Of a DNA stretch of 49,747 bases, positions 16,878 to 25,213 are shown piece by piece (the first letter of the stretch is position 1; each line of letters starts with the position of its first letter). The notes under the pieces were generated by a model that was not told the origin of the DNA, made no database searches, and worked only from the letters and a program-made list of their open reading frames with translations. The translations under genes were made by a program, and so were the position numbers. This DNA comes from Mesorhizobium loti (GTDB lineage Bacteria; Pseudomonadota; Alphaproteobacteria; Rhizobiales; Rhizobiaceae): positions 1-49,747 of the forward strand of contig NZ_LPWA01000127.1 of assembly GCF_001510895.1 (NCBI RefSeq), given 5' to 3'.

Positions 16878-18850
16878 ATGCTGAATTCCGTCTCCCTGAC
16901 GTTTCCTGATGGTTCGGTCCGCGAGTACGACGCGGCGATGACCGCCGCGGTCTTGCCGAATCGATCTCGAAGTCGCTGGCCAAGAAGGCCGTGGCCTATG
17001 CGATCGACGGCACCCTGCGCGACCTTTCCGACCCGCTCGGCAAGTCCGGCAAGGTTGAGATCATCACCCGCGAAGACTCGCGCGCCCTGGAGCTCATCCG
17101 CCACGATGCAGCGCATGTGCTGGCCGAGGCCGTGCAGGAGCTTTGGCCGGGAACGCAGGTGACCATCGGGCCGGTGATCGAGAACGGGTTCTATTACGAC
17201 TTTGCGAGGAACGAGCCTTTCACGCCCGACGATTTCCCAGCGATCGAAAAGAAGATGCGCGAGATCATCGCGCGCAACAAGCCGTTCACCAAGGAAGTCT
17301 GGTCGCGCGAGAAGGCGAAGAAGGTCTTTTCCAACAAGGGCGAGCGCTACAAGGTCGAACTGATCGATGCCATTCCCGAGGACCAGGACATCAAGATCTA
17401 CGCGCAGGGCGACTGGTTCGACCTCTGCCGCGGCCCGCACATGGCCTCGACCGGGCAGATCGGCAATGCCTTCAAGCTGATGAAGGTGGCGGGCGCCTAC
17501 TGGCGCGGCGATTCCAACAACCCGATGCTGACGCGCATCTACGGCACCGCCTTTGCCGACCAGGCGCAGCTTGAGGCCTACCAGACGCTGCTGGAAGAGG
17601 CCGAAAAGCGCGACCACCGCAAGCTCGGCCGCGAGATGGATCTGTTCCATTTCCAGGAGGAGGGGCCGGGCGTCGTCTTCTGGCACGCCAAGGGCTGGAA
17701 GATGTTCCAGAACCTGGTCAACTACATGCGCCGCCGTCTCGACGAGCACGGCTACCAGGAAGTCAACGCGCCGCAGGTTCTGGACAAGAGCCTGTGGGAG
17801 ACGTCCGGCCACTGGGGCTGGTACCGCGATGCGATGTTCAAGGTGACGGTCGCCGGCGACGACACCGACGACGACCGCATCTTCGCGCTGAAGCCGATGA
17901 ACTGCCCCGGCCATGTGCAGATCTTCAAGCACGGGTTGAAGTCTTACCGCGAACTGCCGGTGAAACTTGCCGAGTTCGGCAATGTACACCGCTACGAGCC
18001 GTCGGGCGCGCTGCACGGGCTGATGCGTGTGCGCGGCTTCACGCAGGACGACGCGCATATCTTCTGCACTGAGGAGCAGCTCGCCGCGGAATGCCTGCGC
18101 ATCAACGACCTGATCCTGTCGACCTATGCCGATTTCGGCTTCGACGAGGTCGCCGTGAAGCTCTCGACGCGGCCGGACAAGCGCGTCGGCACCGACGAGG
18201 CCTGGGACCATGCCGAGGCGATCATGAGCAATGTGCTGGAGACGATCCGCACGCGCTCCGGCAACCGCATCAAGACCTCGATCAATCCGGGCGAGGGCGC
18301 CTTCTACGGCCCGAAATTCGAATATGTGCTGAAGGACGCCATCGGCCGCGAATGGCAATGCGGCACCACGCAGGTCGACTTCAACCTGCCGGAACGGTTC
18401 GGCGCCTTCTATATCGGTTCGGATTCCGAGAAGAAGCAGCCGGTCATGGTGCATCGCGCGGTGTGCGGCTCGATGGAACGCTTCCTCGGCATCCTGATCG
18501 AGAATTATTCCGGCCATTTCCCGCTGTGGTTCGCGCCGCTGCAGGTGGTGGTGGCGACGATCACCTCCGACGCGGACGAGTATGCAATGAAGGTCGTCGA
18601 TCGGCTGAAGGCGGCTGGCCTGCTGGCGGAGGCCGATCTGCGCAACGAGAAGATCAACTACAAGGTGCGCGAGCATTCGCTGGCGAAGGTTCCGGTTATC
18701 CTCGTCTGCGGCAAGCGGGAGGCGGAAGAGGAAAGCGTCAATGTCCGCCGCCTGGGCTCCCGCGACCAGGAATCGCTGAAACTCGCCGATGCGGTGAAGC
18801 AGCTTTCCGACGAGGCGGTTTCGCCGGACCGCAAGCGCCGCGCTGCCTGA
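16878..18850 (+). CDS. thrS: Threonyl-tRNA synthetase, apparent 1-nt frameshift near the N-terminus
   Basis: Charges tRNA-Thr. The ATG at 16878 has AGGAG 7 nt upstream and begins the TGS domain (LNSVSLTFPDGSVREYDAAM). The frame breaks at about 16951, where GCGGTCTTGCCGAATCG should read GCG GTC CTT GCC GAA TCG, one C short. The second frame then runs intact to 18850. It includes the editing-domain HDAAHVLAEAVQELWPGTQ, the catalytic-core MNCPGHVQIFKHGLKSYREL and ALHGLMRVRGFTQDDAHIFC, and the C-terminal anticodon-binding domain. With one base restored the protein has 657 residues, normal for ThrRS. As this is normally an essential single-copy gene, a sequence error is the simplest reading. Confidence 0.93.
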
Positions 18851-18872
18851 ATTTGTACCGGACTTCGTCTTG

Positions 18873-18900
18873 AATGGCGGTGACATGGTCCACCGCCATT
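18873..18900 (+). terminator. Hairpin after thrS
   Basis: AATGGCGGTG (18873-18882), an 8-nt loop, and CACCGCCATT (18891-18900) make a perfect 10-bp stem 22 nt after the thrS stop, followed by only a short T stretch. Likely transcription terminator. Confidence 0.65.
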
Positions 18901-18938
18901 TTCACATGCCTGTCACGCCAACCCTGTAACGAGCCGCC

Positions 18939-19880
18939 ATGCTCAAGCTGAAACTGCGGCAAAGGCCGTTTCCCGAGCTCTCCTACGCCAACCAGCATCA
19001 GCCGGCGCTGACGCGGTGGTTCATCCATTCCGTCGAGGGCCTGTCGGGCCGCGACCGCTTTGCCGCGCTCTACGATTTCTGGCGCAGCCAAGTGGCGCCG
19101 ACCGGCGAGCGTGTGTTCAGCCGCATGTTGGAGCTGATCGACGTCAGGGTACGCAACGCTGCCCAGTGGCCGCCGGCGAACTTACCGGATACGCCACTGG
19201 TGATCGTCGCCAACCATCCCTTTGGCATCGGCGACGGCATTGCAGTTCTGTCGCTCGCCGAGCAGCTCGGCCGGCCGTTCCGGGTCATGATCCACAAGGA
19301 TCTGCTCAGAATCCGGGAGATGGAAGCCTATTCGCTGCCGATCGATTTCTCCGAGACCAAGGAAGCGCTGAAGAACAACATGGCGGTGCGCCATGAGGCG
19401 GTACGTCTGTTGAAGGAAGGCGTCACCATCGTCGTCTTTCCGGCCGGCGGCGTCGCCACGGCGCCGAAAGGATTTGGCCGGGCAATCGATCTGCCGTGGA
19501 AGATGTTCCCGGCCAAGCTCATCCAGGAGGCCAAGGCCTCGGTCATCCCGATGCATTTCTCCGGACAGAACGGCCGCCTGTTCCATCTGGTCAGTGGGCC
19601 GATGAACATGGCCGAGCGCGACAACCGCGTGGCGAAGTTCGTCGGCAAGGCGTCGCTGACGCTGCGCACGTCCCTGCTCATCCGCGAGTTCGCGCGCCTG
19701 TCCGGCAAGGCGATCGAGGTACGCGTCGGCGATGTGCTGAGGTGGAGCGAGCTGGAGCCGCTGCGCGACCGCAAGGCGCTGCTCGACCGGCTTTATCGTG
19801 CGGTTTTCGATCTGGCATCGCCGGCAGCACCGCGCGGACGCGTGCCTTTCCTGCCAAAGCGGATGCGCAAGGCCGCCTAG
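18939..19880 (+). CDS. Lysophospholipid-type acyltransferase (hemolysin-related)
   Basis: A 313-residue acyltransferase of the PlsC/OlsB-like superfamily. The catalytic His motif is in VANHPFGIGDGIAV, the spaced NHPxGxxDG form seen in hemolysin-like and OlsB-type enzymes rather than strict HX4D. The second block, VVFPAGGVATAPKGFGRAID, matches the FPxG substrate motif. It probably transfers an acyl chain to a lipid precursor at the inner membrane; substrates in this group include phospholipids and ornithine lipids. No clear membrane helix is seen. The start at 18939 is the first ATG after the thrS terminator. Confidence 0.82.
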   Translation: MLKLKLRQRPFPELSYANQHQPALTRWFIHSVEGLSGRDRFAALYDFWRSQVAPTGERVFSRMLELIDVRVRNAAQWPPANLPDTPLVIVANHPFGIGDGIAVLSLAEQLGRPFRVMIHKDLLRIREMEAYSLPIDFSETKEALKNNMAVRHEAVRLLKEGVTIVVFPAGGVATAPKGFGRAIDLPWKMFPAKLIQEAKASVIPMHFSGQNGRLFHLVSGPMNMAERDNRVAKFVGKASLTLRTSLLIREFARLSGKAIEVRVGDVLRWSELEPLRDRKALLDRLYRAVFDLASPAAPRGRVPFLPKRMRKAA

Positions 19881-19889
19881 CTCGACAGA

Positions 19890-20855
19890 TCAGTCCGCGC
19901 CTTCCTCGGGATCGATAGCGGACGATTCGTTGGCCACGACCTCGATTTCCTGGTTCTGGCCGGCCACGACCGTGAAATCCTTCTGGTAGATGCGGTCGCG
20001 GTTCTTGGCGATGATGGTGTACTGGCCCTCGGCCAGCACCATCGAGGCGAAGGCGCCGACGGCTTCCTTGATCGGATCGCCGGATTCGTTGAGCAGCGAC
20101 CAGGAGGTGTCGGCAATGGCTTCGCCGCCGGCCTCGCGCACCAGCTTCATCGTCATTTCGGCGGCGCGGTGCTCGACGGTGGCCTCCGTCAGCTTGCCGG
20201 CCTCGACGCGGATGTCGGAGCGGATCACGGCGTTGACCGCGCCGTAGGTGGAGACGACGTGATAGGTGCCGGCATTCAGCCGCACCACTGTGTTCGGCTC
20301 GACATCGGGGGCGATCAGCGCACGGTCGCCATTGGTCTCGGCCTGGCCTTCATAGATCGAAAAGCGGAGTTTTTTCGGCGGGATATGCGCGCCGCCCGAC
20401 GTCACGGCATCGAGCTTCAAGCCGCCGGCGTCGAGAACGAGGCTTTCGCGCTTGGCGTCCTTGCCGACGGTGATGCGCTTGGTGGCGCCGGCGCGCCCAT
20501 AGGAGGCGTGGACAAGGTAGCTGCCGGGGTCGAGCTGGAACACCGCCGTACCGCCATGCGCGGACGCCACCATGGGGAGCTTGCCGTCGCTGGCGGGCTC
20601 CGGCCTGAACACGCGCCAGACGATGCCGCGGGTGATGTCGGCGCCCTTGTCGGTCAGTTGCGCGGAAAGCGTGATCGCGCCGCCATTGCCGATCGCCAGC
20701 GACCTCTCGCTCTTCGGCGTCGCATAGCTTGAAATGCCCGGCAGCTTGATGTCGCCAACGTCGTTGGCGTTCTGGGCCAGCGCGAACGAAACCGGCACCG
20801 CGAACAGCGCGGCGACGAGCCCGATCACGAAAAGGCGCAGAGTCCCCTCAAACAT
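19890..20855 (-). CDS. Exported protein with three beta-sandwich-like repeats
   Basis: A 321-residue protein with an N-terminal signal peptide (LFVIGLVAALFAVPVSFALA) and no other membrane segment, so it is probably periplasmic. The mature part has three related segments of about 85 residues. Each has a strand pair built on L-x-x-G-x-Y: FQLDPGSYLVHASYGRAGAT, VRLNAGTYHVVSTYGAVNAV and MVLAEGQYTIIAKNRDRIYQ. Each is followed by a short strand and V-x-A-G or V-G-K-D. This looks like tandem carboxypeptidase-regulatory-like or Ig-like domains. Function is unknown. It is convergent with the acyltransferase gene and divergent from the nitroreductase gene. Confidence 0.75.
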   Translation of the reverse strand: MFEGTLRLFVIGLVAALFAVPVSFALAQNANDVGDIKLPGISSYATPKSERSLAIGNGGAITLSAQLTDKGADITRGIVWRVFRPEPASDGKLPMVASAHGGTAVFQLDPGSYLVHASYGRAGATKRITVGKDAKRESLVLDAGGLKLDAVTSGGAHIPPKKLRFSIYEGQAETNGDRALIAPDVEPNTVVRLNAGTYHVVSTYGAVNAVIRSDIRVEAGKLTEATVEHRAAEMTMKLVREAGGEAIADTSWSLLNESGDPIKEAVGAFASMVLAEGQYTIIAKNRDRIYQKDFTVVAGQNQEIEVVANESSAIDPEEGAD

Positions 20856-21019
20856 GCCTTGCGTTGAAGCCCAAGGCGGTGGCAATTTCAAGGCTCAAGA
20901 GCCTGCCGCGTCCCGCCAGGGCTCTTTATCCGGCGCATAATGCGCCACTGCCCGAGCCGTCCGACCTCCCGATGGCGTGCTTCAGCTCAAAATTGAATGT
21001 TTCTAGGAGACTTGCGCCC

Positions 21020-21604
21020 ATGGCGTCGCCGATCATCGACTTCCTGCTGACCCGCAATTCCGCGCCTATACCCGATCTCAAGGAGCCGGCGCCGAGCGAT
21101 GCGGAGATCGCCACGATGATCACCGCCGCCTCGCGCGTTCCCGACCACGGCCGGCTCGAGCCGTGGCGGTTCATTCTCTATCGCGGCGAAGCGCGGGTCG
21201 AGATCGGCAAGAAGCTCGCCGCCCTTGCCGAGCAGCGTGAAGGGCCGCTGCCCGAGGGGCGGCGCAACCAGGAACTGGCGCGCTTCTCGCGCGCTCCGCT
21301 GGTGATCGGCGTGGTGTCGGTGTCGAGGGAGAGCCCGAAAATCCCGCAATGGGAGATGTTCCTGTCGGGCGCAATGGCGGCTATGAATCTGATGATCGCG
21401 GCCAATGCGCTGGGCTATGGCACCAACATGATCAGCAACTGGTATTCCGACGTCGCGGAGGGCAGGGCGATCCTGGGGCTGTCGCCGCAGGAGCGGGTCA
21501 TCGGCTTCGTCCATATCGGCTCGTATCAGGGGCCGGCGCCCGAGCGGCCGCGGCCCGATCCCGCGAAACTCTACGCCGACTACGCCGGGCCCTGGGTCGG
21601 CTAA
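21020..21604 (+). CDS. Nitroreductase family protein (YdjA-like)
   Basis: A 194-residue FMN-dependent nitroreductase-fold oxidoreductase. The N-terminal RxS-like segment LLTRNSAPIPDLKEPAPSD and AASRVPDHGRLEPWRF match the small YdjA-type group. GAMAAMNLMIAANALGYGT is the central helix and the C-terminal PRPDPAKLYADYAGPW is typical. The ATG at 21020 has AGGAG about 10 nt upstream; the frame further upstream lacks family similarity. One base separates its stop from the next gene's ATG, so the two are surely cotranscribed. The physiological substrate is unknown. Confidence 0.9.
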   Translation: MASPIIDFLLTRNSAPIPDLKEPAPSDAEIATMITAASRVPDHGRLEPWRFILYRGEARVEIGKKLAALAEQREGPLPEGRRNQELARFSRAPLVIGVVSVSRESPKIPQWEMFLSGAMAAMNLMIAANALGYGTNMISNWYSDVAEGRAILGLSPQERVIGFVHIGSYQGPAPERPRPDPAKLYADYAGPWVG

Positions 21605-21605
21605 G

Positions 21606-22214
21606 ATGTTCTACGAGCCATCGAAGGGGCATGGCCTGCCGCACGATCCATCGAAGGCGATCGTAGCGCCGCGCCCCATCGGATGGATCTCGACCATCGA
21701 CAGGCAAGGCAAGGTCAACCTCGCTCCCTATTCCTTCTTCAACGCCTTTTCGACGCGTCCCTTCATCGTCTGGTTCTCATCCGAGGGCGAGAAGGACAGC
21801 GCCACGATTGCGGCCGAGACCGGCGAATTCGTCGCCAATCTCGTCAGCCGCGAATTGGCTCAGAAGATGAACCGCACGGCCGTCGATGCGCCGCGCGGTG
21901 TCAGCGAGTTCGGCTATGCCGATCTCGCCATGGCGCCATCGCGCCTCGTCGCGCCGCCGCGCGTGGCGGAAGCGCCGGCGGCACTTGAATGCAGGGTGAC
22001 GGAGATATTTCGGCCAAGGGCGCTGGACGGCACGCAAACCAGCGCCGTCGTCGTCGCCGGCGAAGTCGTCGGCGTCCATATCGACGATGCTTATCTCAAG
22101 GACGGCCAATTCGACATCGTCAGGGCCGGCAATGTCGCCCGGCTCGGCTATATGGACTATGCCAGCGTCAACGAGATTTTTGCGATGCGGCGGCCGCGCT
22201 GGGGGAAAGAGTAG
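21606..22214 (+). CDS. Flavin reductase family protein (FMN-binding split barrel)
   Basis: A 202-residue split-barrel flavoprotein of the flavin reductase/DIM6-NTAB group. Characteristic segments are AIVAPRPIGWISTIDRQGKV, NLAPYSFFNAFSTRPFIVWF and ETGEFVANLVSRELA near the flavin-binding site. It could supply reduced FMN or act on its own substrate; pairing with the nitroreductase, one base upstream, suggests a joint redox function. Its last 47 bp overlap the 3' end of the convergent tetR gene. Confidence 0.88.
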   Translation: MFYEPSKGHGLPHDPSKAIVAPRPIGWISTIDRQGKVNLAPYSFFNAFSTRPFIVWFSSEGEKDSATIAAETGEFVANLVSRELAQKMNRTAVDAPRGVSEFGYADLAMAPSRLVAPPRVAEAPAALECRVTEIFRPRALDGTQTSAVVVAGEVVGVHIDDAYLKDGQFDIVRAGNVARLGYMDYASVNEIFAMRRPRWGKE

Positions 22215-22905
22215 CGCGGCGCGCGGTCATGGCGGCGCGCACATAGCCTGGCTCGCCGATCCTGATGCTGCCGTCCGGCAGCCCGAGTATGCGGTCGAGC
22301 GCGATCTCGTAGAGCCTGACGCGCTTTTCCAGCGCTTCGATAGCGACGTCGAGGTCAGCATCGCTGCCACTGGCAAAGGCCTTGGCGATGACGTCGTGCG
22401 TGGCCATGCCGAACTGCATGACGATGTCGGCGACGCCTTCCGGGTCGAAGGTGCGGAACGTGCCGTCCTCGACGCCTTGCCGGATGATCTCGACCAGCAC
22501 GGGCGAAAACGAGGCGCTGGCCGCCAGATTGATGCGGTGGAAAAGCACCAGGTTTTCCGGCCTAAACAGCGTCTCGAACAGCGCCCAGGCTTCCGCCGCG
22601 GTCTCGATCTTGGCCTGCCGTGACTTTGCAAGCAGGGCATTGAGGCGTCCGAGCGGATCGAGCGCCGGATCGGCGAATATGTCCTGGACGCCGGCGAGCG
22701 CCTGTTTCGCGAAACGTCCGGCCAGCGCTTCGAGCAGGGCCTCTTTCGAAGGGAAATAGTGATAGAAGGCGCCCTTCGAGATGCCTGCGGCGCCAATCAC
22801 GTCATTGAGGCTCGCCTTGTCGTAGCCATGCGTCAGGAACAGGGCCTGGGCATGGTCGAGCAGTTCTTCTCGCCTGAGTTCCGGGTGCTTGACGATACGT
22901 GGCAT
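22168..22905 (-). CDS. TetR/AcrR-family transcriptional regulator
   Basis: A 245-residue TetR-type repressor. The N-terminal helix-turn-helix is clear at about residues 10-55: RREELLDHAQALFLTHGYDK, SLNDVIGAAGISKGAFYHYF, PSKEALLEAL. The C-terminal ligand domain is not family-specific. The ATG at 22905 starts the homologous region. It faces the ICMT-like gene at 23047 across a region with two identical near-palindromes, so it probably represses both itself and that gene. The 3' end overlaps the flavin reductase gene by 47 bp. Confidence 0.92.
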   Translation of the reverse strand: MPRIVKHPELRREELLDHAQALFLTHGYDKASLNDVIGAAGISKGAFYHYFPSKEALLEALAGRFAKQALAGVQDIFADPALDPLGRLNALLAKSRQAKIETAAEAWALFETLFRPENLVLFHRINLAASASFSPVLVEIIRQGVEDGTFRTFDPEGVADIVMQFGMATHDVIAKAFASGSDADLDVAIEALEKRVRLYEIALDRILGLPDGSIRIGEPGYVRAAMTARRATLSPSAAAASQKSR

Positions 22906-22961
22906 GGCGAAACCTTCTGCACGTCGCGACCGTTTTCGTCCAGATGCGGACAGTCTACCGC

Positions 22962-22990
22962 TTGAGCTATAGACCAGTGGTCGGTATAGT
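22962..22990 (+). promoter_or_regulatory. Candidate promoter for the ICMT-like gene
   Basis: TTGAGC (22962-22967) and TATAGT (22985-22990) with a 17-nt spacer. The near-palindrome AGACCAGTGGTC at 22971-22982 lies entirely within the spacer, and a second identical copy begins right after the -10 box. Confidence 0.55.
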
Positions 22991-23002
22991 AGACCAGTGG
23001 TC
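22971..23002. promoter_or_regulatory. Double TetR-type operator
   Basis: Two identical 12-nt copies of AGACCAGTGGTC at 22971-22982 and 22991-23002, 20 nt apart (about two helical turns). Each is a near-perfect palindrome (GACCA-N-TGGTC), a typical arrangement for cooperative TetR dimer binding. They lie in the tetR/ICMT intergenic region. Confidence 0.75.
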
Positions 23003-23014
23003 TTTTTTGGCCAA
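22986..23014 (-). promoter_or_regulatory. Candidate tetR promoter
   Basis: On the minus strand TTGGCC (23009-23014) and TACTAT (22986-22991) are 17 nt apart. The second operator copy lies in the spacer. This mirrors the plus-strand promoter, so the two promoters overlap face to face. Confidence 0.45.
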
Positions 23015-23046
23015 ATGGCGATGGGGCATGTCGCGGAAGGTGGGTC

Positions 23047-23721
23047 ATGGTCTCCAAATTGATTGTCCAGACATTCCTGTGGTTCGGCTTCATGGGCGCG
23101 CTGATGTTTCTGTCGGCAGGCACGCTGCACTGGACCGGAGCCTGGGTGTACATAGTCGTGATGGTCGGGCTAAGCCTTACCATGGGTGTGGCGCTTGCCC
23201 GGCGCGATCCAGGCTTGATGAATGAGCGCCTTCGCCCTCCGATCCAGAGGACCCAGACCGCGGCCGACAAGATATTGCTGAGCATATTGCTGCTCGGCAT
23301 CTTCGGTTGGCTGGCCCTGATGGGGTTCGACGTCCGTTTCGGCTGGTCGGCAGTCCCCGTCTGGGTGCAAGTGGTCGGCGCGCTGGTTGTGCTCGTCGGC
23401 ATCTGGATCTGCTATCTCACGATGCTGGAAAACAGCTTCGCGGCGCCGGTCGTGAAGATCCAGGACGAGCGCGGACAGCGGGTGATCACGACAGGGCCTT
23501 ACAGCTACGTCCGCCACCCGATGTATGGCGGCGCCATCCTCTATTTCGCCGGCACGGCGCTGCTGCTCGGCTCCTGGTGGGGGCTTCTATCGGTGCTCGC
23601 CTTCATCATTCTCCTCGCCATCCGCACCTTCATCGAGGAAAAGACGCTGCGGACGGGGCTGCAGGGCTATAACGACTACGCGGCCAACGTGCGCTACAGG
23701 CTGATCCCAATGGTCTGGTAG
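23047..23721 (+). CDS. Isoprenylcysteine carboxyl methyltransferase-like membrane methyltransferase
   Basis: A 224-residue integral membrane protein with about five hydrophobic helices. The C-terminal signature TGPYSYVRHPMYGGAILYFA and IEEKTLRTGLQGYNDYAANV is that of the ICMT/phospholipid-methyltransferase superfamily, where the RHPxYxG segment and the E-E pair form the SAM-binding site. Bacterial members have no known prenylated-protein substrate and probably methylate small molecules or lipids. GGAAGG lies 7 nt before the ATG. Control by the divergent TetR protein is inferred from the operator pair. Confidence 0.88.
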   Translation: MVSKLIVQTFLWFGFMGALMFLSAGTLHWTGAWVYIVVMVGLSLTMGVALARRDPGLMNERLRPPIQRTQTAADKILLSILLLGIFGWLALMGFDVRFGWSAVPVWVQVVGALVVLVGIWICYLTMLENSFAAPVVKIQDERGQRVITTGPYSYVRHPMYGGAILYFAGTALLLGSWWGLLSVLAFIILLAIRTFIEEKTLRTGLQGYNDYAANVRYRLIPMVW

Positions 23722-23725
23722 CCTT

Positions 23726-24607
23726 TTAGGCGGAAATCCCTGCGGCTTTGGCGCGGGCCAGCAGCCGTTCGGCCAGCCGCAGATGCGGCCGGTCATACAT
23801 CTTGCCGTCGATGCCGACCACGCCGGGATTTCCTGCCGCTGTGAAGGCATTGACGATCGCCTGCGATCGTTCGACCGCCTCGGCCGATGGCGTGAAGGCG
23901 GCGTTGATGACTGGCACCTGCGCCGGATGGATCGCCATCTTGCCGGTAAAGCCGTCGCGCTCGGCCTCGCGGCATTCGGCCTCGAAGGCGGCCATGTCGC
24001 GGAAATCCGGAAAGACGGTGTCGATCGCCGCGACTTCCGCGGCGCCTGCTGCCAGAATGGTCATCGCGCGCGCCAGGCGGAAGACGTCGGTGTAATAGCC
24101 TTTTTCGTCGCGCGCCGATCGCGCGCCGATCGCGGCGGACAGGTCCTCTGCTCCCCAGGTCAGGCCGACAAGCCTTGCGCTTGCCCCGGCATAGCTCGAC
24201 GCCGCCAGCACACCGGTTGCCGTTTCGGTGATGATCGGCAGGATTCTTATGCCGCCGTCCGGCAGTCCGTTTTCGGCTTCGTGCACTCGAAGCTTGGCCG
24301 CGAGTTGCTGGACATCCTGTCCGCTGTTCGACTTCGGCAGCATGACGCCGTCGGGCCTCACCGGGACAAGTGCGGCGAGGTCGTCTTCGGTCAGGCCGGT
24401 CGACAGGTCGTTGACCCGCACATAGACGGCGGAATGTGTCTGCTGCCTCTGGCTGGCTATGAAGCGCGCCGCGACCGCGCGCGCGCCCGCCTTGTTGGCG
24501 GCGGCGACGGAATCCTCGAGATCGACAATGACCACATCGGCGCCGGCGCCAAAGCTCTTTTCCAGCTTCCGCTCGGAATCGCCGGGAACGAAGAGCAGCG
24601 AGCGCAT
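23726..24607 (-). CDS. HpcH/HpaI aldolase / citrate lyase beta-like protein (CitE-like)
   Basis: A 293-residue TIM-barrel C-C lyase of the CitE-like group. Landmarks are LLFVPGDSERKLEK, VIVDLEDSVAAANKAGAR (metal-binding Asp/Glu), VRPDGVMLPKSNS, LTWGAEDLSAAIGA, and GFTGKMAIHPAQVPVINAAF near the C-terminus. Family members cleave or form malyl-CoA, beta-methylmalyl-CoA or citramalyl-CoA. It lacks the alpha and gamma subunits of citrate lyase nearby. Its ATG overlaps the stop of the upstream MaoC gene by one base (TGATG), so translation is coupled. Confidence 0.9.
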   Translation of the reverse strand: MRSLLFVPGDSERKLEKSFGAGADVVIVDLEDSVAAANKAGARAVAARFIASQRQQTHSAVYVRVNDLSTGLTEDDLAALVPVRPDGVMLPKSNSGQDVQQLAAKLRVHEAENGLPDGGIRILPIITETATGVLAASSYAGASARLVGLTWGAEDLSAAIGARSARDEKGYYTDVFRLARAMTILAAGAAEVAAIDTVFPDFRDMAAFEAECREAERDGFTGKMAIHPAQVPVINAAFTPSAEAVERSQAIVNAFTAAGNPGVVGIDGKMYDRPHLRLAERLLARAKAAGISA

Positions 24608-25059
24608 CAGGCGGCCTTCTTCATCATCATCGCCTGCCTTGTGCATTTGGCGACAAGCACGTCGTTCTGATTGTAGGCGCGATGCTCGAATTCGACGATG
24701 CCGCGATCGGGCTTCGACTTGGACTCGCGCACCGAAACCACCGTGGTCTCGACGCGGATGGTGTCGCCGTGGAAGACAGGATGCGGGAAGACGGTTTCCT
24801 TCATGCCGAGATTGGCGACCGTGGTGCCGACGGTGATGTCGTTCACCGAGATCCCGATCATCAGGCCGAGCGTGAACAGCGAGTTGACCAAGGGCTTGCC
24901 CCATTCGCTTTTCGCGGCGAAGTCGAAATCGATATGCAAGGGCTGCGGGTTCAGCGTCATCACCGAAAACAGCATGTTGTCGCTTTCGGTGACGGTCTTG
25001 CGCAGCGTATGGCGGAAGACATGGCCGACGATGAACTCCTCCAGATAAAGCCCGGCCAT
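24607..25059 (-). CDS. MaoC-family hot-dog dehydratase
   Basis: A 150-residue single hot-dog domain of the MaoC/(R)-hydratase type. It shows the catalytic region VTESDNMLFSVMTLNPQPLH, IDFDFA, and GLMIGISVNDIT. It most likely hydrates or dehydrates a CoA thioester that the next gene's lyase makes or cleaves. Such MaoC plus CitE-like pairs occur in mesaconyl-CoA/beta-methylmalyl-CoA and itaconate/citramalyl-CoA routes; the sequence alone does not choose between them. Confidence 0.88.
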   Translation of the reverse strand: MAGLYLEEFIVGHVFRHTLRKTVTESDNMLFSVMTLNPQPLHIDFDFAAKSEWGKPLVNSLFTLGLMIGISVNDITVGTTVANLGMKETVFPHPVFHGDTIRVETTVVSVRESKSKPDRGIVEFEHRAYNQNDVLVAKCTRQAMMMKKAA

Positions 25060-25213
25060 GGTCGATCTCCTCCGCTTATCCCTGCTTGATAGGCGTTGGC
25101 TGCGGCTCCATCAAGCCGGTTAAGAAACATGGTGAACCGTTCGTAAACCATTTCCGGCCTACCGTTCACAGCGGGGCTGGAAGAACATTCCGGCAAGGGC
25201 GCAGCTGGTCGGC

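Noticed and set aside
16835..18886. A 683-codon open frame on the minus strand
   Set aside because: It is antisense to thrS, has no known motif, and its composition mirrors the reverse of a real gene.
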